DNA from: Ramlibacter agri
GTDB lineage: Bacteria; Pseudomonadota; Gammaproteobacteria; Burkholderiales; Burkholderiaceae_C
Direction: 5' to 3'
NCBI RefSeq assembly: GCF_012927085.1
Contig: NZ_JABBFX010000003.1
Coordinates: 992,001 to 1,056,000 of the forward strand
DNA: 64,000 nt
Shown: positions 1 to 15,000 of the stretch, piece by piece
Layout: each line of letters opens with the position of its first letter
How positions within the stretch are numbered: the stretch's first letter is position 1
Position numbers and translations under genes: made by a program
The notes under the pieces: generated by a model
What the model was told of the DNA's origin: nothing
Databases searched by the model: none
Seen by the model: only the letters and a program-made list of their open reading frames with translations

Positions 1-3000
1 CCGCTGCAGCTGAATGCGGGCATGTCGCTGACCATCTCCGACCACCTGCTGGCCGCGACGGTCTACGGCTCGCTGGACATCCACATCGACCTGGGCCTGT
101 TCAGCATCGACGAGACCCTGGCCGGCTTCAGCGGCACGATCGAGCTCACGCCGGTCAGCGCCTACCTGTCGGCGCGCGTCACCATCGTCGGCATCTCGGT
201 GTCGGGCTCCTACCTCTGGAGCTGGGGCGCCCCGCCGGTCATCTCGCACCAGGTCGGCGACACCCTGTACCTGAACATGGGCGACACCTCGGGCCGCTAC
301 GGCAGCGGGGACCTGTACGACGACACGGTCAACGAGTCGTACACCATCAACAAGGAAGGCGACCAGATCGTCGTGCGGGCGCTGGGGCAGAAGCTGTCCT
401 ACGACGCCAGCACCGTCAAGCACATCGTCGCCAACGGCGGCAGCGGCAACGACTCGATCATGGTCTCGCCGGGCGTCGACGCCATCCTCGACTTCGACGG
501 CGGCGACGGCAACGACAACTTCGTCATCGGCGGCGGCCTGGCGGGCTCCGTCATCCACGGCGGCAAGGGCAAGGACACCATCACCGGCGGCGGCGTCAGC
601 GGCATCAGCTACTACGGCGACGAGGGCGACGACAAGTTCGTGGGCGGCCAGGGCGATGAATACATCGACATGGGCAGCGGCACGAACACCATCTTCGCGG
701 CCGGCGGCAACGACACGATCCGCATCGACCAGGGCACCAACACGGTCGACGCCGGCGACGGCGACGACACGCTCCTGGTCGGCACGGTCGGCATCCTGAA
801 CCTCACGGCCGGCGCGGGCAACGACCGCGTCGTTCTGGACACGGTGACCTCCACGGCGGCCGACACGCTGACGCTGGGCGCGCACCAGCTGGTCTACGGC
901 GCCCGCACGATCAACTTCGACGACAGCCTGGACCGCGTCGAGTTCAAGGACCTGGGCGCGACGACCAAGGTGGTCTCGCTGGCGAACCAGGACTGGGGCA
1001 GCACCGACCTGGTGATCAACGCGGCCGGCGTGCTGAACGTCAACGCCGCGCGCTTCAATGCGGCCAACGCCATGCTGTCGATCACGGCGGCAGGCATCAG
1101 CGGCACGCTGAACACGCAGCTGGCCGAACTGTCGGTGCTGAACACCGGCACCGGCGCCAACGCCAACATCACGGTGCGCGAAGCCGACAGCCTGGTGCTG
1201 GTCGGCAGCGGCCTGAACACGAGCAACGGCGCCATCGACGTGCAGCTGGCGGCGCGCGAGTCGCTGCTGACGCTGTCGCAGGGCGTGATCTCCACCAACG
1301 CGAGCGGCGGCGCGATCAGCATCGTCGCCGACGACGTGGACTTCGCCTCCGGCGCCGACCAGGTGCGCGGCACCGGCGTGCTGACCCTGCACGCGAAGAG
1401 CGCCCTCCAGAACTACCGCATCGGCGGCGCGGCGCAGTCCGACTTCGGCCGCGACTACTCCACGGCCGGCCAGACCGGCTACTTCGAACTGTCGATGACC
1501 GACCTGTCGGCGCTGCAGGACGGCTTCAGCCAGATCAACATCGGCAGCAGCGGCGGCAACACCGTCGTGTGGATCGGCGACGTGCAGGACGAGACGGTGG
1601 GCAGCTTCCTGATGTCCGCCCGCCTGCGCGACCCGGCCACCTTCTACGCCGACGACTACAAGATCGTGGGCGAGATCGAGTCCACGCAGTCCCTGTCCTT
1701 CCAGGGCCGGACGATGGAAGTGCAGAAGCAGAACGTGGCCGACCCGATGGGCACGCCGCGTTCGGGCATCTACGCGCCCGACGTGCACATCAACCTGAGC
1801 GAGCAGCTGCTCGTCTCCGGCTGGATCCGCGCGGCCAACCTGGTGAGCATCAGCGTGCTGGGCTCCACCGGCGCGCACGCGCTGGTCAGCTACGGCGCCG
1901 AGGTCAACAGCTTCACCGCCGACCCGGGCAGCCAGATCTACACCGAAGCCGCGGGCAGCCGCGTCGAGGTGACGACCTCCGCGTCCATCATGAGCGGCAC
2001 GGCGATCTTCGCCGCGGGCGCGGGCTCGCGCGTGAGCATGAACGCCGGCACCGGCCTGACCTTGACGCAGGGCGCCACGGTCTCGGTGGAAGGCGACAAC
2101 GCCAGCGTCGACCTCGAGTCGCACGGCTACATGCACCTGAACTCGGGCAGCGCCGTGCTGGCCGGCGCGAAGTTCAACTACGTCGGCTCCACGCCGGTGC
2201 CAGTCGCCACCGGCACGGGCGCGACGCTGACCCTGCGCACCGACGGCGAGATGACGCTGGACGGCTCCATCACCGCCAATGGCGACCTGGTGCTGGATGC
2301 AGGCCAGACGGTCAATGACCGCGCCGACTACTTCGACACCATCACCGGCAAGACGCTGTCCGAGACCACGGACCCGGCGGCGATCGCGGCGCTGATCACC
2401 GCGCTGAACGCGGGCACGGTCACCGCCGACCTGCAGGCGCTGCTGGCGGCCGGCAACGTGACGATGGGCGCGGGCACCGGCGTGAGCTCGCTGGCCAACT
2501 ACCTGCCCTTCAACAACCTGTCCGACAGCGCCAAGGCGCTGGTGGCGCAGGCCCTGGGCTACACCGTCTACACCGGCGGCGGCTTCTACAACGCCGACGC
2601 CAGCGGTGCCCACTTCGTGACCACGCTGGCCGAGGGCGTGCAGGACACCGGCTACACCCGCTACGACGGCACGATCTATGTGAAGGTCGACGCCGCGGGG
2701 GGCCGCCAGGTGCTGACCGGCTTCGTGCAGGGCACCAAGCCGGACTACAGCAACAGCCTGGTCGACTGGGCGAAGTACGGCGCCACGGCGCCGTCCGATC
2801 CCAATGCCACCTTCGAGCAGCTCACCTGGCTGCAGAAGCTGGCCGTGGCGCATTCGCTCGGCTACGAGTCGCAGTTCAACCCGGCCGACATCGACTGGGC
2901 GTCCTATGGCGTCGCGGCTCCGTCCGCCACCGCCAGCTACGACGAACTGAGCGCCGACCAGAAGTCCGCCGCCAACCAGGCGCTGGGCTACGACGTCGGC

Positions 3001-6000
3001 AGCGGCATCCGCTTCTACAACTACAACGCGCCGCTGGGCAAGAAGCTGGTCACCACGTTCCAGCAAGGCTCGGTGGTCGACTACAACAACGCCGATATCT
3101 ATTGGGGCAACGCCGGCACGCCGGCGGCCGGCGCCTCCTTCGCCAGCCTCACGGATGCGCAGAAGCAGGTGGTGGCCTCCGCGCTGGGCTACACGGCCTA
3201 CAGCGGCACGAACTACGTCAAGCTGGATGCGGCCGCTGGCCTGCAGGTGGTGCAGAAGCTGGCGACCGGGCCTGCGCAGTTCTCGATCGAAGGCATCGAC
3301 TGGGGCGGCATCGCCGCGCCGGCCGCCAACGCCACTTTCGAACAGCTCACGCCGGCGCAGCGCGCCGTGGTGGCGAAGAAGCTGGGCTACGCGATCGTCG
3401 ACCAGCAGATGTTCTACAACCCGAACGCCGCCGCGGGCCAGCAGTTGCTGACCATGCCGGTCGAGGGCACGACCTACAAGAACGCCGACATCGACTGGGT
3501 GGGCGCGGGCCTCAAGGACCCGGGCACCGGCACCACCTTCGACAAGCTGTCGGTGCAGCAGCAGGAGCTGGTGCTGCAGAAGACCGGCTACCGCCGCTTC
3601 GACGGCGTCGTCTACCACGACGCCGAGGCCTCCGACCCGGCCCGCGCCTACGTGCTGACCTTCAAGGAAGGCACCGACTACACCAACGCCGGCATCGAGT
3701 GGAGCAGCGTCGCCATCCCGGCGGCGGGCACCGCCTTCGCCGACATGACGCCGGAACAGCAGTTCCGCATCAAGGACCAGACCGGCTGGACCGAGTACGA
3801 CGGCACCGTGTACTACAAGGCCGGCGCCGGCGCCAAGGAGCTGATGACCAGCTTCGTCGAGGGCGTCGACTACCGCAACGCCGACATGAGCTGGGGCAGC
3901 TCCGGCAGCGAAGTGGCGGGCAACCGCTGGGTGCTGGACGACGGCACGCAGAAGGTCGTGGTCGTCGCTGCCGACGAGAACGGCGACGGCACGCCCGACG
4001 CGCTGCGCGTCACCGAGGCGCACCCGCTGCTGGGCCAGCGCGGCTTCGGCTTCCTGCTGACCGGCACGATCACCAACCTGGCCGACAACCACGACCTGGT
4101 GGTGGCGAGCGCGGACGACGTCATCATCCGCGGCAACATCAACCTGCTGGGCGCCAACTCCGACCTGAGCCTGCAGTCCGACAAGTGGGTCTACCTGGAG
4201 ACCGCGGCCAACGTCCACGGCAACATCGACATCCGCGGCGGCGTGTCCGCCACCGGCGTCAACCTGGGCGGCGCCAACGCGGAAGGCGTCAGCGTCTACA
4301 TCCACGCGACCTCCACGCTGAACAGCCTGCAGGCCGGCAGCTCCATCAATGTGATGGGCGGCAAGGACGTCATCATCGAAGGCCGCGTGGTGGCCGGCGG
4401 CACGATCGGCGCCACCGGCGTCACCTGGCTGGGCCAGGGCGACTCCACCATCAGCGTCACGGCGGGCGAGCGCATCGTCGCCGACGGCGGCCTGGCGGCT
4501 GCCAAGAGCATCACGGTGCGCACGACCAACGCGCCGGGCTCCAACGACGACGGCTACGGCGTCATCGTCGCCAGCGCCGGCGGCCTGATCGTCGGCGGCC
4601 ACACCTCCGACGGTTCCGGCGGCAGCGTGGTGGTCGATGCGGTCGGCAAGGTGCAGATCGTCGGCAACGTCACCTCCGGCGGCGATGTCGTCCAGGTGTT
4701 CGACAACGGCCTGCTGCAGTCCGAGACCGTCAACTGGTCCGACGAATCCGGCACCGTGCTCCTCAGCTCCGGCGGCCAGCTGTACCTGGGCGGCCTGGCG
4801 CCGACCGCGTCCGGCGGCGCCGTCGAGATCGGCAGCACCATCCGCGCCAAGACCCGCGTCGACCTGGTGGGCGGCGCGAGCCCCGACCACGTCGGCGTCA
4901 AGATGCCGGGCGGCGCCCGCGTCACGGTGGCCGACCCGAACGGCGTCATCACCATCACGTCCGAGGACGATGCCGACCTCCAGGGCATCGTCGTGGCGGG
5001 CGGCGAAATCGTCGACTACTACGACACCACCGGCCACTACCTGGGCAGCCTGCGCAACACCTTCGGCGGCGAGTCGGTCATCAAGATCGACGTCGAGGGC
5101 CAGGTGCGCCTGGGCCACGACCTGATGGCCGGCAAGACCATCGACGTGCGCGGCGGCGTCGGCACCGGCACGCCGACGGCGGCGAACCCGTGGGCCGACC
5201 AGGGCATCGTGGTGGGCGGCAACGTCCACTTCACGACCTGGAGCGAGTTCAGCTCCATCACGCTGTCTGCGGGCGGCGACATGAGCATCCTGGCCCCGGC
5301 CTGGACGCAGGAACTCACCGGCGACCGCTTCGCCGAATTCGCCGACGGCCACCTGAGCGCCGACACCAGCTTCGAGCTGACGGTGGACACCGGAACGCAG
5401 GTGCTGCGCGGCATCGTCACGGTGACGGCCGCCAGCACGGTGGGCAACAACGGCGTGGGCGACCTGCGCGACGACCTGCAGGCCGCCATCGCGAACGCCA
5501 CCTTCACGGTGGTGTCCTCGCCGGCGACGCCGGCCGACGTGGGCACCACGCGCACCGGCCTGCCGCTGATGGACTCGGACGCCGATGGCATCGGCGACAC
5601 CGACGCCGTCACCGTGCGCCTGAACGACAGCCGCCTGATGCTGACCGGCAACTACGCGATGGGCATCGCGGCGGTGGCCGGCGGCAACGCCGAGCGCCTG
5701 GGCTTCACGCAGATCGCGGCCAGCGCCGCGACCGGCGGCGCCACGCAATCCGCCCGCGGCTACGCCATCGACGCCTCCCAGCGCGGCTCGGTGGTGAATC
5801 TGGGCAAGGCCGACGCGCCCGCCGGCGAGATCACCATCTCCGGCTGGGTCCGTGCCTACAGCGGCATCAACATGTACGCGGGCACCGCGGCCAACGGCGA
5901 CCAGAAGCTGAACCTGACGGCGACCGGCGTGCTGGAGACCTTGTCCGGCGGCATGTTCCTGAACCCGGCCGGCGACGCCGTGCTGGAAGGCGACCTGATC

Positions 6001-9000
6001 GCCCGCGGCCGCGGCAGCGACATCATCATCAATGCCACCAACACGATCGAACTGCGCGGCAGCCTGACGGCGCAGCGCGACATCATCGTCACCGCCGGCA
6101 CCGACGTGCACACCGGCGAGGTGAGCATCCATACCTACGGCACCGGCCGCCTGAACACCACCGACGCGCACGGCCGGATCATCCTGACCGGCCTGAACGA
6201 CGTGGTGATCGACAGCCAGATCGGCACCGAGAACCCCGACCTGGGCCTGCTGCAGATCGGCTCCACCGCCGGCAAGCTGACCCTGGCCGCCAACGGCTGG
6301 CTGGAAACCGGCGCGCTGATGGCGCTGTCCGGCCAGAGCGTGGACCTGGGCGGCACCATCCGCAGCCATTCCGCCACGGCCGCCAGCTACGACTACGAAG
6401 TCAGCGTGACCAGCACCGGCGACGTGGACATCCACGGGAGCCTGGAGCTGGCCGGTTCGCTGCAGGTGCAGGCCGGCGACGACATCGCCATCCACGGCAC
6501 CACGCTGCTGGTGCAGGGCGCGGGCCAGAAGCTGGCGCTGATCGCGGGCGACTCCATCGCCATCGGCAGCACGCTGGGCTACAGCGGCGGCGCGGTGGTC
6601 GAAGCCGCGGCCGAACTGGACGTCACCGCGGGCGGCCGCTTCGCCGTCGGCGCCGACGGCCAGCTGTTCGCCTCGGGCGACGACAGCAACATCGTGATCC
6701 GCGCCGACAGCATGGTGCTGGCGGGCGGCATCCGCGCGGGTGCGCAGCTGGTGGACCCGGCGGGCAGCGCCTTCACGTGGACCGGCAAGCGCTCCGGCAT
6801 CGACATCCGCACCACCAGCTCGGTGGTGCTGGGCGACGGCGCCGACGCCGGCAACCTGGCGGCTACCGGCCGCCTGTCCATCCAGGCCGGCATCGACAGC
6901 GCGGGCCTGGGCTTCGCGATGTCGCGCGCCAGCTCGGTGCGCGTGGACGCCACCGGCGCCTTCGGCGGCACGGCGGCCTGGAGCGAAGCCGACGCCGGCA
7001 TGGACGGCGCCATCGACCTGCGGGCCGAAGGCGACGTGCAACTGCGCGGCAACGTGGAAGCGGCCGACGCCGGCTCCACCATCAGCGTGCTGTCACGCTC
7101 GCAGGTCTGGATCGACGGCCTGGTGAGCGCCGACAAGGCGATCAGCGTCACCGGCGGCACCGACGACAGCCGCATCGGCGTGCTGGTCGACCTGCTGGTG
7201 CCGAACGTGTCCGGCGGCACGCTGGACACCAACGTGGGCGGCACCATCACGATCGTCTCCACCGACAGCATCCTGGTGCAAGGCGTGGTCGGCCAGGCCG
7301 ACCCGAACGAGCCGCTCGGCGCGCTGGGCGACACCTCGCTGGGCCAGGGCAAGGTCGGCTCGCTGGTGATGCGTTCCACCGGCGGCGACATCACGCTGCA
7401 GCGGAACATCCACGTGCTGGACAACGTGGAGATCTACTCGGGCAACATCTACGCGCGCACCGACGCGCGGGTGTGGGCCACGGGCACCGGCTCCCAGATC
7501 TACCTGGCGGCACGCAACAGCCTGGTGGTGCAGGGCACCTACGACCCGGCGACCGACCAGGCCGATGCGGCCATCGTCAAGGCCGACGGCCTGGTGCACC
7601 TGGTGGGCGCCGACGTCACCATCGACGGCATCGTCGGCGCGTTCAGCGCCACCAGCGGCCACATCCTGGTGAACGCCGGCCGCACGCTGACGGTGGACGG
7701 CGCCGGCTTCCTGAAGTCCGGCAACGCGATCGACATGAACGTCGGCGTCGACATGAGCTGGACGCGGGCCCGCATGGAACAGGCCATCGTGCGCGAACAG
7801 CTGCAGGGCGGCACGATGGTCATCCGCGGCCAGGGCACGCTGCAGGCGACGGGCACCATCGGCCTGCGCTCGGGTGGCAGCGTGACTGTGGACGCCGATG
7901 CGTCCGTGAAGGGCACGCGCACGACCACCACGACCACCTACACCACCGAAGCCGACATCGTCGACGTGGTGACGGGCTACCGGCAGGAAGCCACCGGCAC
8001 CGTGCAGGTGCCGGAGGTCACGCACACGACCACGGACATCACCGAACAGGTCGGCACCGAGCTGGTGAAGGTCGGCTCGAAGTACACGACGATGGACGTG
8101 ACGCTGGAGCAGATCGGGTACTACAACCCGAACGCTCCGGCCGGCCAGCAGTACCGCGAGTACTTCATCGAGGGCATCGACTACCTCAACACCTCGATCG
8201 ACTGGGACAACGCCGGCACCGGCGGCGCGGTCGTCCACGCCGACAAGGTCACGACCAGCGACTACACGAAGGCGGAATACCGGACCTTCAGCCAGCTCAG
8301 CGCGGCCCAGAAGCAGGCCGTGCTGAACGCGCTGGGCTACATGCCGCTGTACCAGTTCTCGTACAGCAACTACGTCGTGCACACGACGATCAACGGCGTC
8401 ACCACCGACGACGCGACGCAGAAGCCGACCTGGGACACGACGACCAACGACCAGAAGGTCTACTTCGTCGACGTCGCCGGCTGGCGCGACAAGTACATCA
8501 AGATGCCCAGCGGCGCGCAGGTGGACATCCTGCGGGTGGTCTCGCAGGGCCAGGCGCAATACCTGGTGAACGACGCCTCGGCCGACGGCACCAACACCGG
8601 CGGCAGCTGGTCGACGCTGACCGGCGTCACCGACTACAGCACGATCGACTGGGCCGCCGCCGGCGTGACGGCGCCGACGACGGGCGCCACGCTGGCCGAC
8701 CTGAGCGCCGACCAGCGCGCCGTGGTCGCGGCACTGCAGGGCGTCACGGCGGTCGGCGAATGGGTGGGCAGCTACCAGGACAGCGCCCTCACCAAGTACA
8801 CGCAGATCGCGTCCAGCTACACCGGCACCGGCCCGGACGGCAGCTTCGCGCTGCTGGAAGACGGCTCCGCGACCTGGCAGGTGGACTACACCGCGTTCAG
8901 CGGCCGCCGCACCTTCGACATCGCCGGCCGCTCCGACAACGGCACGCTGGTGCGCGACCCGAACTGGTACTGGCAGCGCACGGGTGACCAGACCCAGGTG

Positions 9001-12000
9001 GACTATGGCTACCTGTACGCGGCGTACAAGACCTACGCCGGGATGCAGAACTTCGCCAACACGACCGGCCAGGCCAGCGACAGCACCAACCTGCTGCGCA
9101 GCTGGGCGACCTTCCAGGACGCGCTGCTGCACGACACCACCTCGGTGACGACGCTCAGCTCCAGCGTCCGCCAGAACGTGGTCGCCTACATGTACAAGTA
9201 CTGGGGCGCCTGGCAGCAGCTCACCGGCCACTGGGTCGACAACGACGACGGCAGCGGCTGGCCCGACTACGGCGAGGAAGAGGACGTGCCCGAGTGGTTC
9301 GCCGCCACCGTGTACGAGAAGTACAGCAGCGCCGTGCTCAGCTCCAACGGGATGGTGTGGAGCTTCAACACGCCCGGCTCGCCGCAGGTCGAGGACAACT
9401 TCAAGATCGGCGTGCTCAACGAAGTGGGCGGCGCCGAGGATGCCTACGACTCCTGGGTGGCGGGCTTCCCGCTCTGGACCTCGGGCAACTACAACTACTG
9501 GAAGGGCGTCTACCAGCAGATCGTGGCCGAGAACGATTACCGCTCCGGCAGCGAAGCCAACGGCGGCGGCGGTGACGACCTGTACATCTGGGCCAACGGC
9601 CGCCAGGAGCTGACCGGCTACGGCTACGAGGACCGCACCGACTACTCCAACCAGTGGCTGTCGGGCGTCCACAACGTGTACGACACGCGCATCAAGCTGT
9701 CGTACCAGGAGGTCTCGCAGGACCAGGCCATCTACGACTACCGGCCGATCTACCAGACCACGACCAAGGACGTCATCACCGTCAACATGAAGGACGTGAC
9801 GGTCTGGTCCAGCGTGCCGATCATCGAGCAGCAGACCGTGCTGCGCACGGTGGCGACGACGACCAGCACCTCCGAGACTTCGGTGCCCGGCTACGACGGC
9901 GAATCGGTCTTCGGCAACAACGTCCACATCGAGGCGGCGGGCGCCACCAACATCAGCGGCCGCATCAAGGCCAACGGCGACCTGTCGGTCGACAGCGGCA
10001 CGACGCTGCAGCTGCAGGGCCTGCGGAGCAACGACGACGGCAGCCTGATGCGCACCACCCTGACGGCGGGCGACAGCATCGAGCTGCACGCCGGCAAGAA
10101 CCTGGTGCTGGCGGACAACGCCATCGTGCAGGCGACCGGCGCGGCCGGCACCGTCAGCCTGACGTCGGACATCGACATGACGCTGGGCGGCCAGACGAGC
10201 GCCTCCGGCGCCGTCACGGTGGCCGCGATGCGCAACGTCGCGCTGTCCGGCAGCATCAGCGGCGGCACGCTCAGCATCGCCGCCGGCGCGGGCACGACCC
10301 AGGACGGCAGCATCACCGGCGACGCCGAGACGGTGCTGAAGGCCACCAGCGGCGACCTGTCGCTGGCGGCCGGCGACCTGGGCGGCAACATCACGCTGAC
10401 CTCGTCGCACCTGAGCGCGGACAACGCCACCCACACCGCCAGCGTCAAGCTGTCGGCCAAGGGCGGCGCCATCGTGCAGACGCAGGATGCCGACACCGGC
10501 CGCGGCAGCGGCCTGATCGAAGCGCACGCCGTCCAGGCGCGCGCCGACACCGCCATCACGCTGAACACGCAGGTCGCTTCGGCCGACCTGCAGCTGGGCG
10601 AGGCGGGCAACATCGAGCTCACCAACTACGGTGACCTGGACCTCGCCAACGTCGTCGCCGCCAACGGCGCGATCGACGTGCGCAACACGGGCAACCTGCT
10701 CGCGACCCTGGTCAAGACCCTGGGCGCCAGCGACCGCAACGACGTGCTGCTGGTGACCGTGCAGGGCGCGGTGACCCTGGTGGACGTGAAGACCGGCGAC
10801 CGCGGCGACGTGGAAGTCCGCTCGGCCAGCAGCGTGACGCAGTCCGGCGGCACCATCCATGCCGACGAACTGACGGTGCTGGCAGCCGGCATGGTCGGCC
10901 TGATCAACACCGACGTGAACACGCTGACCTTGCGGACCACCGCCGCGGGCAGCGTCGCGATGTCGCAGAACACCTCGCGCCGCCTGCTGGTGAAGGACGT
11001 GACGGTGGCCGACGGCTCCTTCACGCTGGACACCGACGGCATCGTCGAACTGGCGTCGGTGGTGCTGGCGTCCAACCGCGACGAGAACAACATCGAGGTC
11101 AGCGCCCAGGGCGACATCCTGGTGCGCTACGCCTCCGCCGGCATCTACCTGGACACCGGCGCCAGCCAGCCGACCGTGGCCGCCAAGACCACGATCACGC
11201 AGGCCGCCGACGCAGCGACCAGCAGGCCGCAAGTGACGCTGGTGCAGTTCCACGACCACGTGCCGGCGGCGGGCTATGCCTACGCCGTCAACGTGGACGG
11301 CACGCTCTTCAGCGTCGCCGTCGGCACCGGCGCCGGCGAGGTGGCCGCGGACTGGAACGTGATCCTGGACGCGCTGAAGACGAAGATCGAATCCAGCGGC
11401 GTGTTCACCGTCAGCTTCGACGCCGCCGCCCGCCAGCTGACGCTGACCGGCCGCGACAGCGTGGTCCGCGGCATCGCGGGCCAGGTGACGCTGCCGAACG
11501 TGAGTTCGTCGGGCGACATCAAGCTGACGTCCACCACCGGCCGCATCACCGAGAGCTTCCCGGACGACGCCGTCGACCTGGTGGCCGACCGCCTGGTGCT
11601 CGATGCCGCCCTCGGCATCGACGGCCTGGAGATCGCGGCCAACAGCCTGGACGCCATCACCGCCAGCGGCGACATCGTGCTGTCCGAGCGCGACGGCCTG
11701 TACGAGAAGTCGCAGGGCCTGGACGTCGTCCGCGCCCAGACCACCAAGGTCGCCGGCGGCACCAGCCAGGTCAACATCACCACCGTCAACGAGCTGCGCG
11801 TGGGCGACAACGCCCACCCGGCGGCGGTGGGCGCGGTGCGCGCCAACACCATCCGCTTCACCAGCACGGCCAACAGCGTCAGCGTGGCCACGCCGGTCGG
11901 CCGGACGGACACCAATCCGGTGGATTCGCTGGACTACGACAGCGGCGTCGCCTTCGTGGCGCACGACGTGGTCTCGCTGTACCGCTTCTTCAACGCGCCG

Positions 12001-15000
12001 GTCCTGATGGAGTACCGCGCGGGCGGCTACTTCCTGTTCGACGACGCCAGCCGCCTGTTCCCGGGCGACATGGCGTCCGAGACCCTGATCATCGAGTCGG
12101 GCGGCACGCTGAGCCTGAACGGCAACCTGCAGGCCAGCAAGGACCTGGAGCTGATCGCGGGCGAAGACCTGATCCTGACCGGCACCGTGAAGGCGCTGCC
12201 CAGCGACGCCGACGGCCTGATCGACAACCTGGTGCTGGTGGCCAAGGGCCTGCACAAGGTGCAGAAGGCGATCGACCTCACCGGCGACCACGACACGAAC
12301 GACACCGTCAGCGAAGCCGGCATCTACGTCGACTACAACCACGACGGCGACACCAACGACATCCTGGACGAGGTCAAGGACAACGTCGACTACAACGGCG
12401 ACGGCAAGATCGAGGGCATCGTCACCGAGATGGTGCGCGCGCCGATCGACCTGAACGGCGACGGCGACACCAACGACGTGATCTCCGAGAACGCCGTGCT
12501 GGTGGACAGCGGCTTCCTGAACGTCCAGGTCGACGGGCTGCCGGCGGCGGAGTTCCAGCTGCGGGCGTCCAAGGACATCTACGTCGCGCTCAAGACCGAC
12601 CTGGCGCTGACCGGCTTCGTCGGCGGCGTCAACGGCTACGAATCGGCCCGCAGCGTCACCTTCAACATCACCGGCAAGCTCACGGTGACCAGCGGCATCG
12701 TGTCCGCCGATTCGGAAGCGGGCAACGCCGCCGCCGCAGCGGCGCAGGCGCTGACCCCGCTGCTGCCCTCGGACGTGATCGCGGCGAACACCCTGCCGGG
12801 CCGCGTGACGATCAACGCCACCTCGATCAGCAGCGACGGCGCCTCGGTCTTCATCGCCTACGACCTGGTGGTGAACGCCACCAACGCGGTGCAGCTGAAC
12901 ACGCTGGTGGACCACATCAGCGTCGACTCCACCGACACCGGCGACATCTACGTCAACGAGGCCGACGGCCTGGTCGTCGACCACGTGCTGGCGAACAACG
13001 GCACCATCAAGGTCTCCGCGGGCGGCAGCACCTGGGTGCGCGACATCCGCAACGTCGCGGACAACAAGGACATCACGGTCCTGGCCGCGGGCGACCTGTG
13101 GGTGGACAGCATCGAGAGCGGCACCGCGGTCGGCGCGGAGAAGACCGGCGGCACCGTCACGGTCGACGCCAGCGGCGTCATCCGCGAATGGGCCGGCCTG
13201 GTGCGCACGGCGTCCGGCAACATCACCGGCACGGCGCTGGACCAGAGCTCGCCCGACCTGTACGGCTGGATGGTCGTCGTCAACGGCGTCACTTCGAATG
13301 CCGATGAAAACAGTGCGATCGACCCGGTCGGCCCGCTGTTCCTGGCCAACCCGACGATCGCCGGCACCGGCTACGAGCTGGAAGTGCGCTACAGCGCGCC
13401 GGCCGGCACCGGCCTGGTGACGGGCGCGACCACGGTGACCCAGAACACGGTGTCCTCGCAGGGCGGCCAGCTGCGCCCGGTCAGCAGCACCACGGTGACC
13501 GCGGCAGGCACCTCGGTGAAGCAGATCGACGTGCTGACCTTCGGCGAGTTCGCGCTGGCTGCCGGCACGAGCATCTCGGTGCAGGTCAACACCACCACCT
13601 ACGTGGTGGCGGTCGGCGACAAGGTCAACAACGTCACGGTGACGGCGACCTGGGCCTCCATCCTCGCCGCGCTGGACTACAAGATCACGCAGGGCAACGT
13701 GGTGGTGGTGGACGTGGACAGCAATGCCCACAGCCTGACCTTCACGGCGGTGGCGGCGAACACGGCCTTCACCCTGTCCAACGTGCTGGTGCAGGCGGTG
13801 TCCACCGGCACGCTGTTCGGCGCGGTCGACTCCGATGGCACCGCGCCCACGCAGTCCGCGGGCGCCGACGCCACCCAGGTGTCGGATATCTCCTTCCGCA
13901 ACGGCGCGCTGAGCGACAGCGCCAGCTACGAAGTGGTGGTCAACGGCCACGTGTACACGGCGCGCAGCGGCGACAACGAGACGCTGACGCTGGACGTCAA
14001 CGGCAAGCAGATCACGGTCGATGCCTACACCTGGCAGGCGGTGACGGGCGCGGCGATCAACGCGGCCGACACGAGCGACCCGAGCCTGCCGCGGACGATC
14101 TCGATCAACTCCGCGCCCACGGCCGGCACCAAGTACGTCCTGACCATCAACGGCACCCAGGTCAGCAGCTACACGGCGGCCAGCGGCGACAGCGCCGCGA
14201 CCCTGGCGAACAAGCTGCAGGCCGGCATCTCCGGCTACGCGTCGTCCCTGAGCGGCAGCACGATCACCGTCACCAGCGGCGCCGGCGACGTCGACATCAC
14301 GCTGAACGGCGGCATCTCCACCATCAGCGCCAAGGACGTCCCGGACGTCAACTACGACCGCACCATCGACCTGTCCGGCGTGACGCTGCGGGCCAACGCG
14401 GAATACGTGGTGACGATCGGCACGACCGACTACAAGGTCACGACCGGCCCGTCCCTCGGCAGCTACACGCTGGCGGACCTGGCGGACGACCTGGCGGCCA
14501 AGATCAACGGCTCCACCTACACCGCCAGCGCGAGCGGCAACTCCACCACCATCACCATCAGCACCGGTGCGGGCACGGCGAGCATCAGCTTCGCCAAGTC
14601 GCAGTACCAGCAGCGGCTGGCGAGCGTGGCGCAGGTGGTCGTCAGCGGCACCGCTGACGGCAAGAGCACGATCGCGCTGGCGGGGCTGGCGCCGACCACC
14701 AACGCGATCTACACGATCCGGATCGGCAACAACACCTTCAGCACCGGCCCGGTGGCCGCGGGCACCAGCCTGGCGACCATTGCCGGCAACCTGAAGACGC
14801 AGCTCACCAACGGCGGCTACACCGTCGACCTGCGCGCCACCACGGTGGCTTCGGGCAGCTGGTCCAGCCTGCTGGGCGAGCTGGCCGGCCGCATCCAGGC
14901 GGGCGAGACCGTCTCCGGCACCGCCGGCATCACGGCCACGGCCGACGGCAGCACCGCTTCGCTGAAGCTGACCGAGCAGTACATCAACACGGTGTTCACC

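Noticed and set aside
3102..8987. A 1,961-codon plus-strand frame in another phase
   Set aside because: Arg/Gly/His-rich low-complexity translation; a frameshift shadow of the giant gene.
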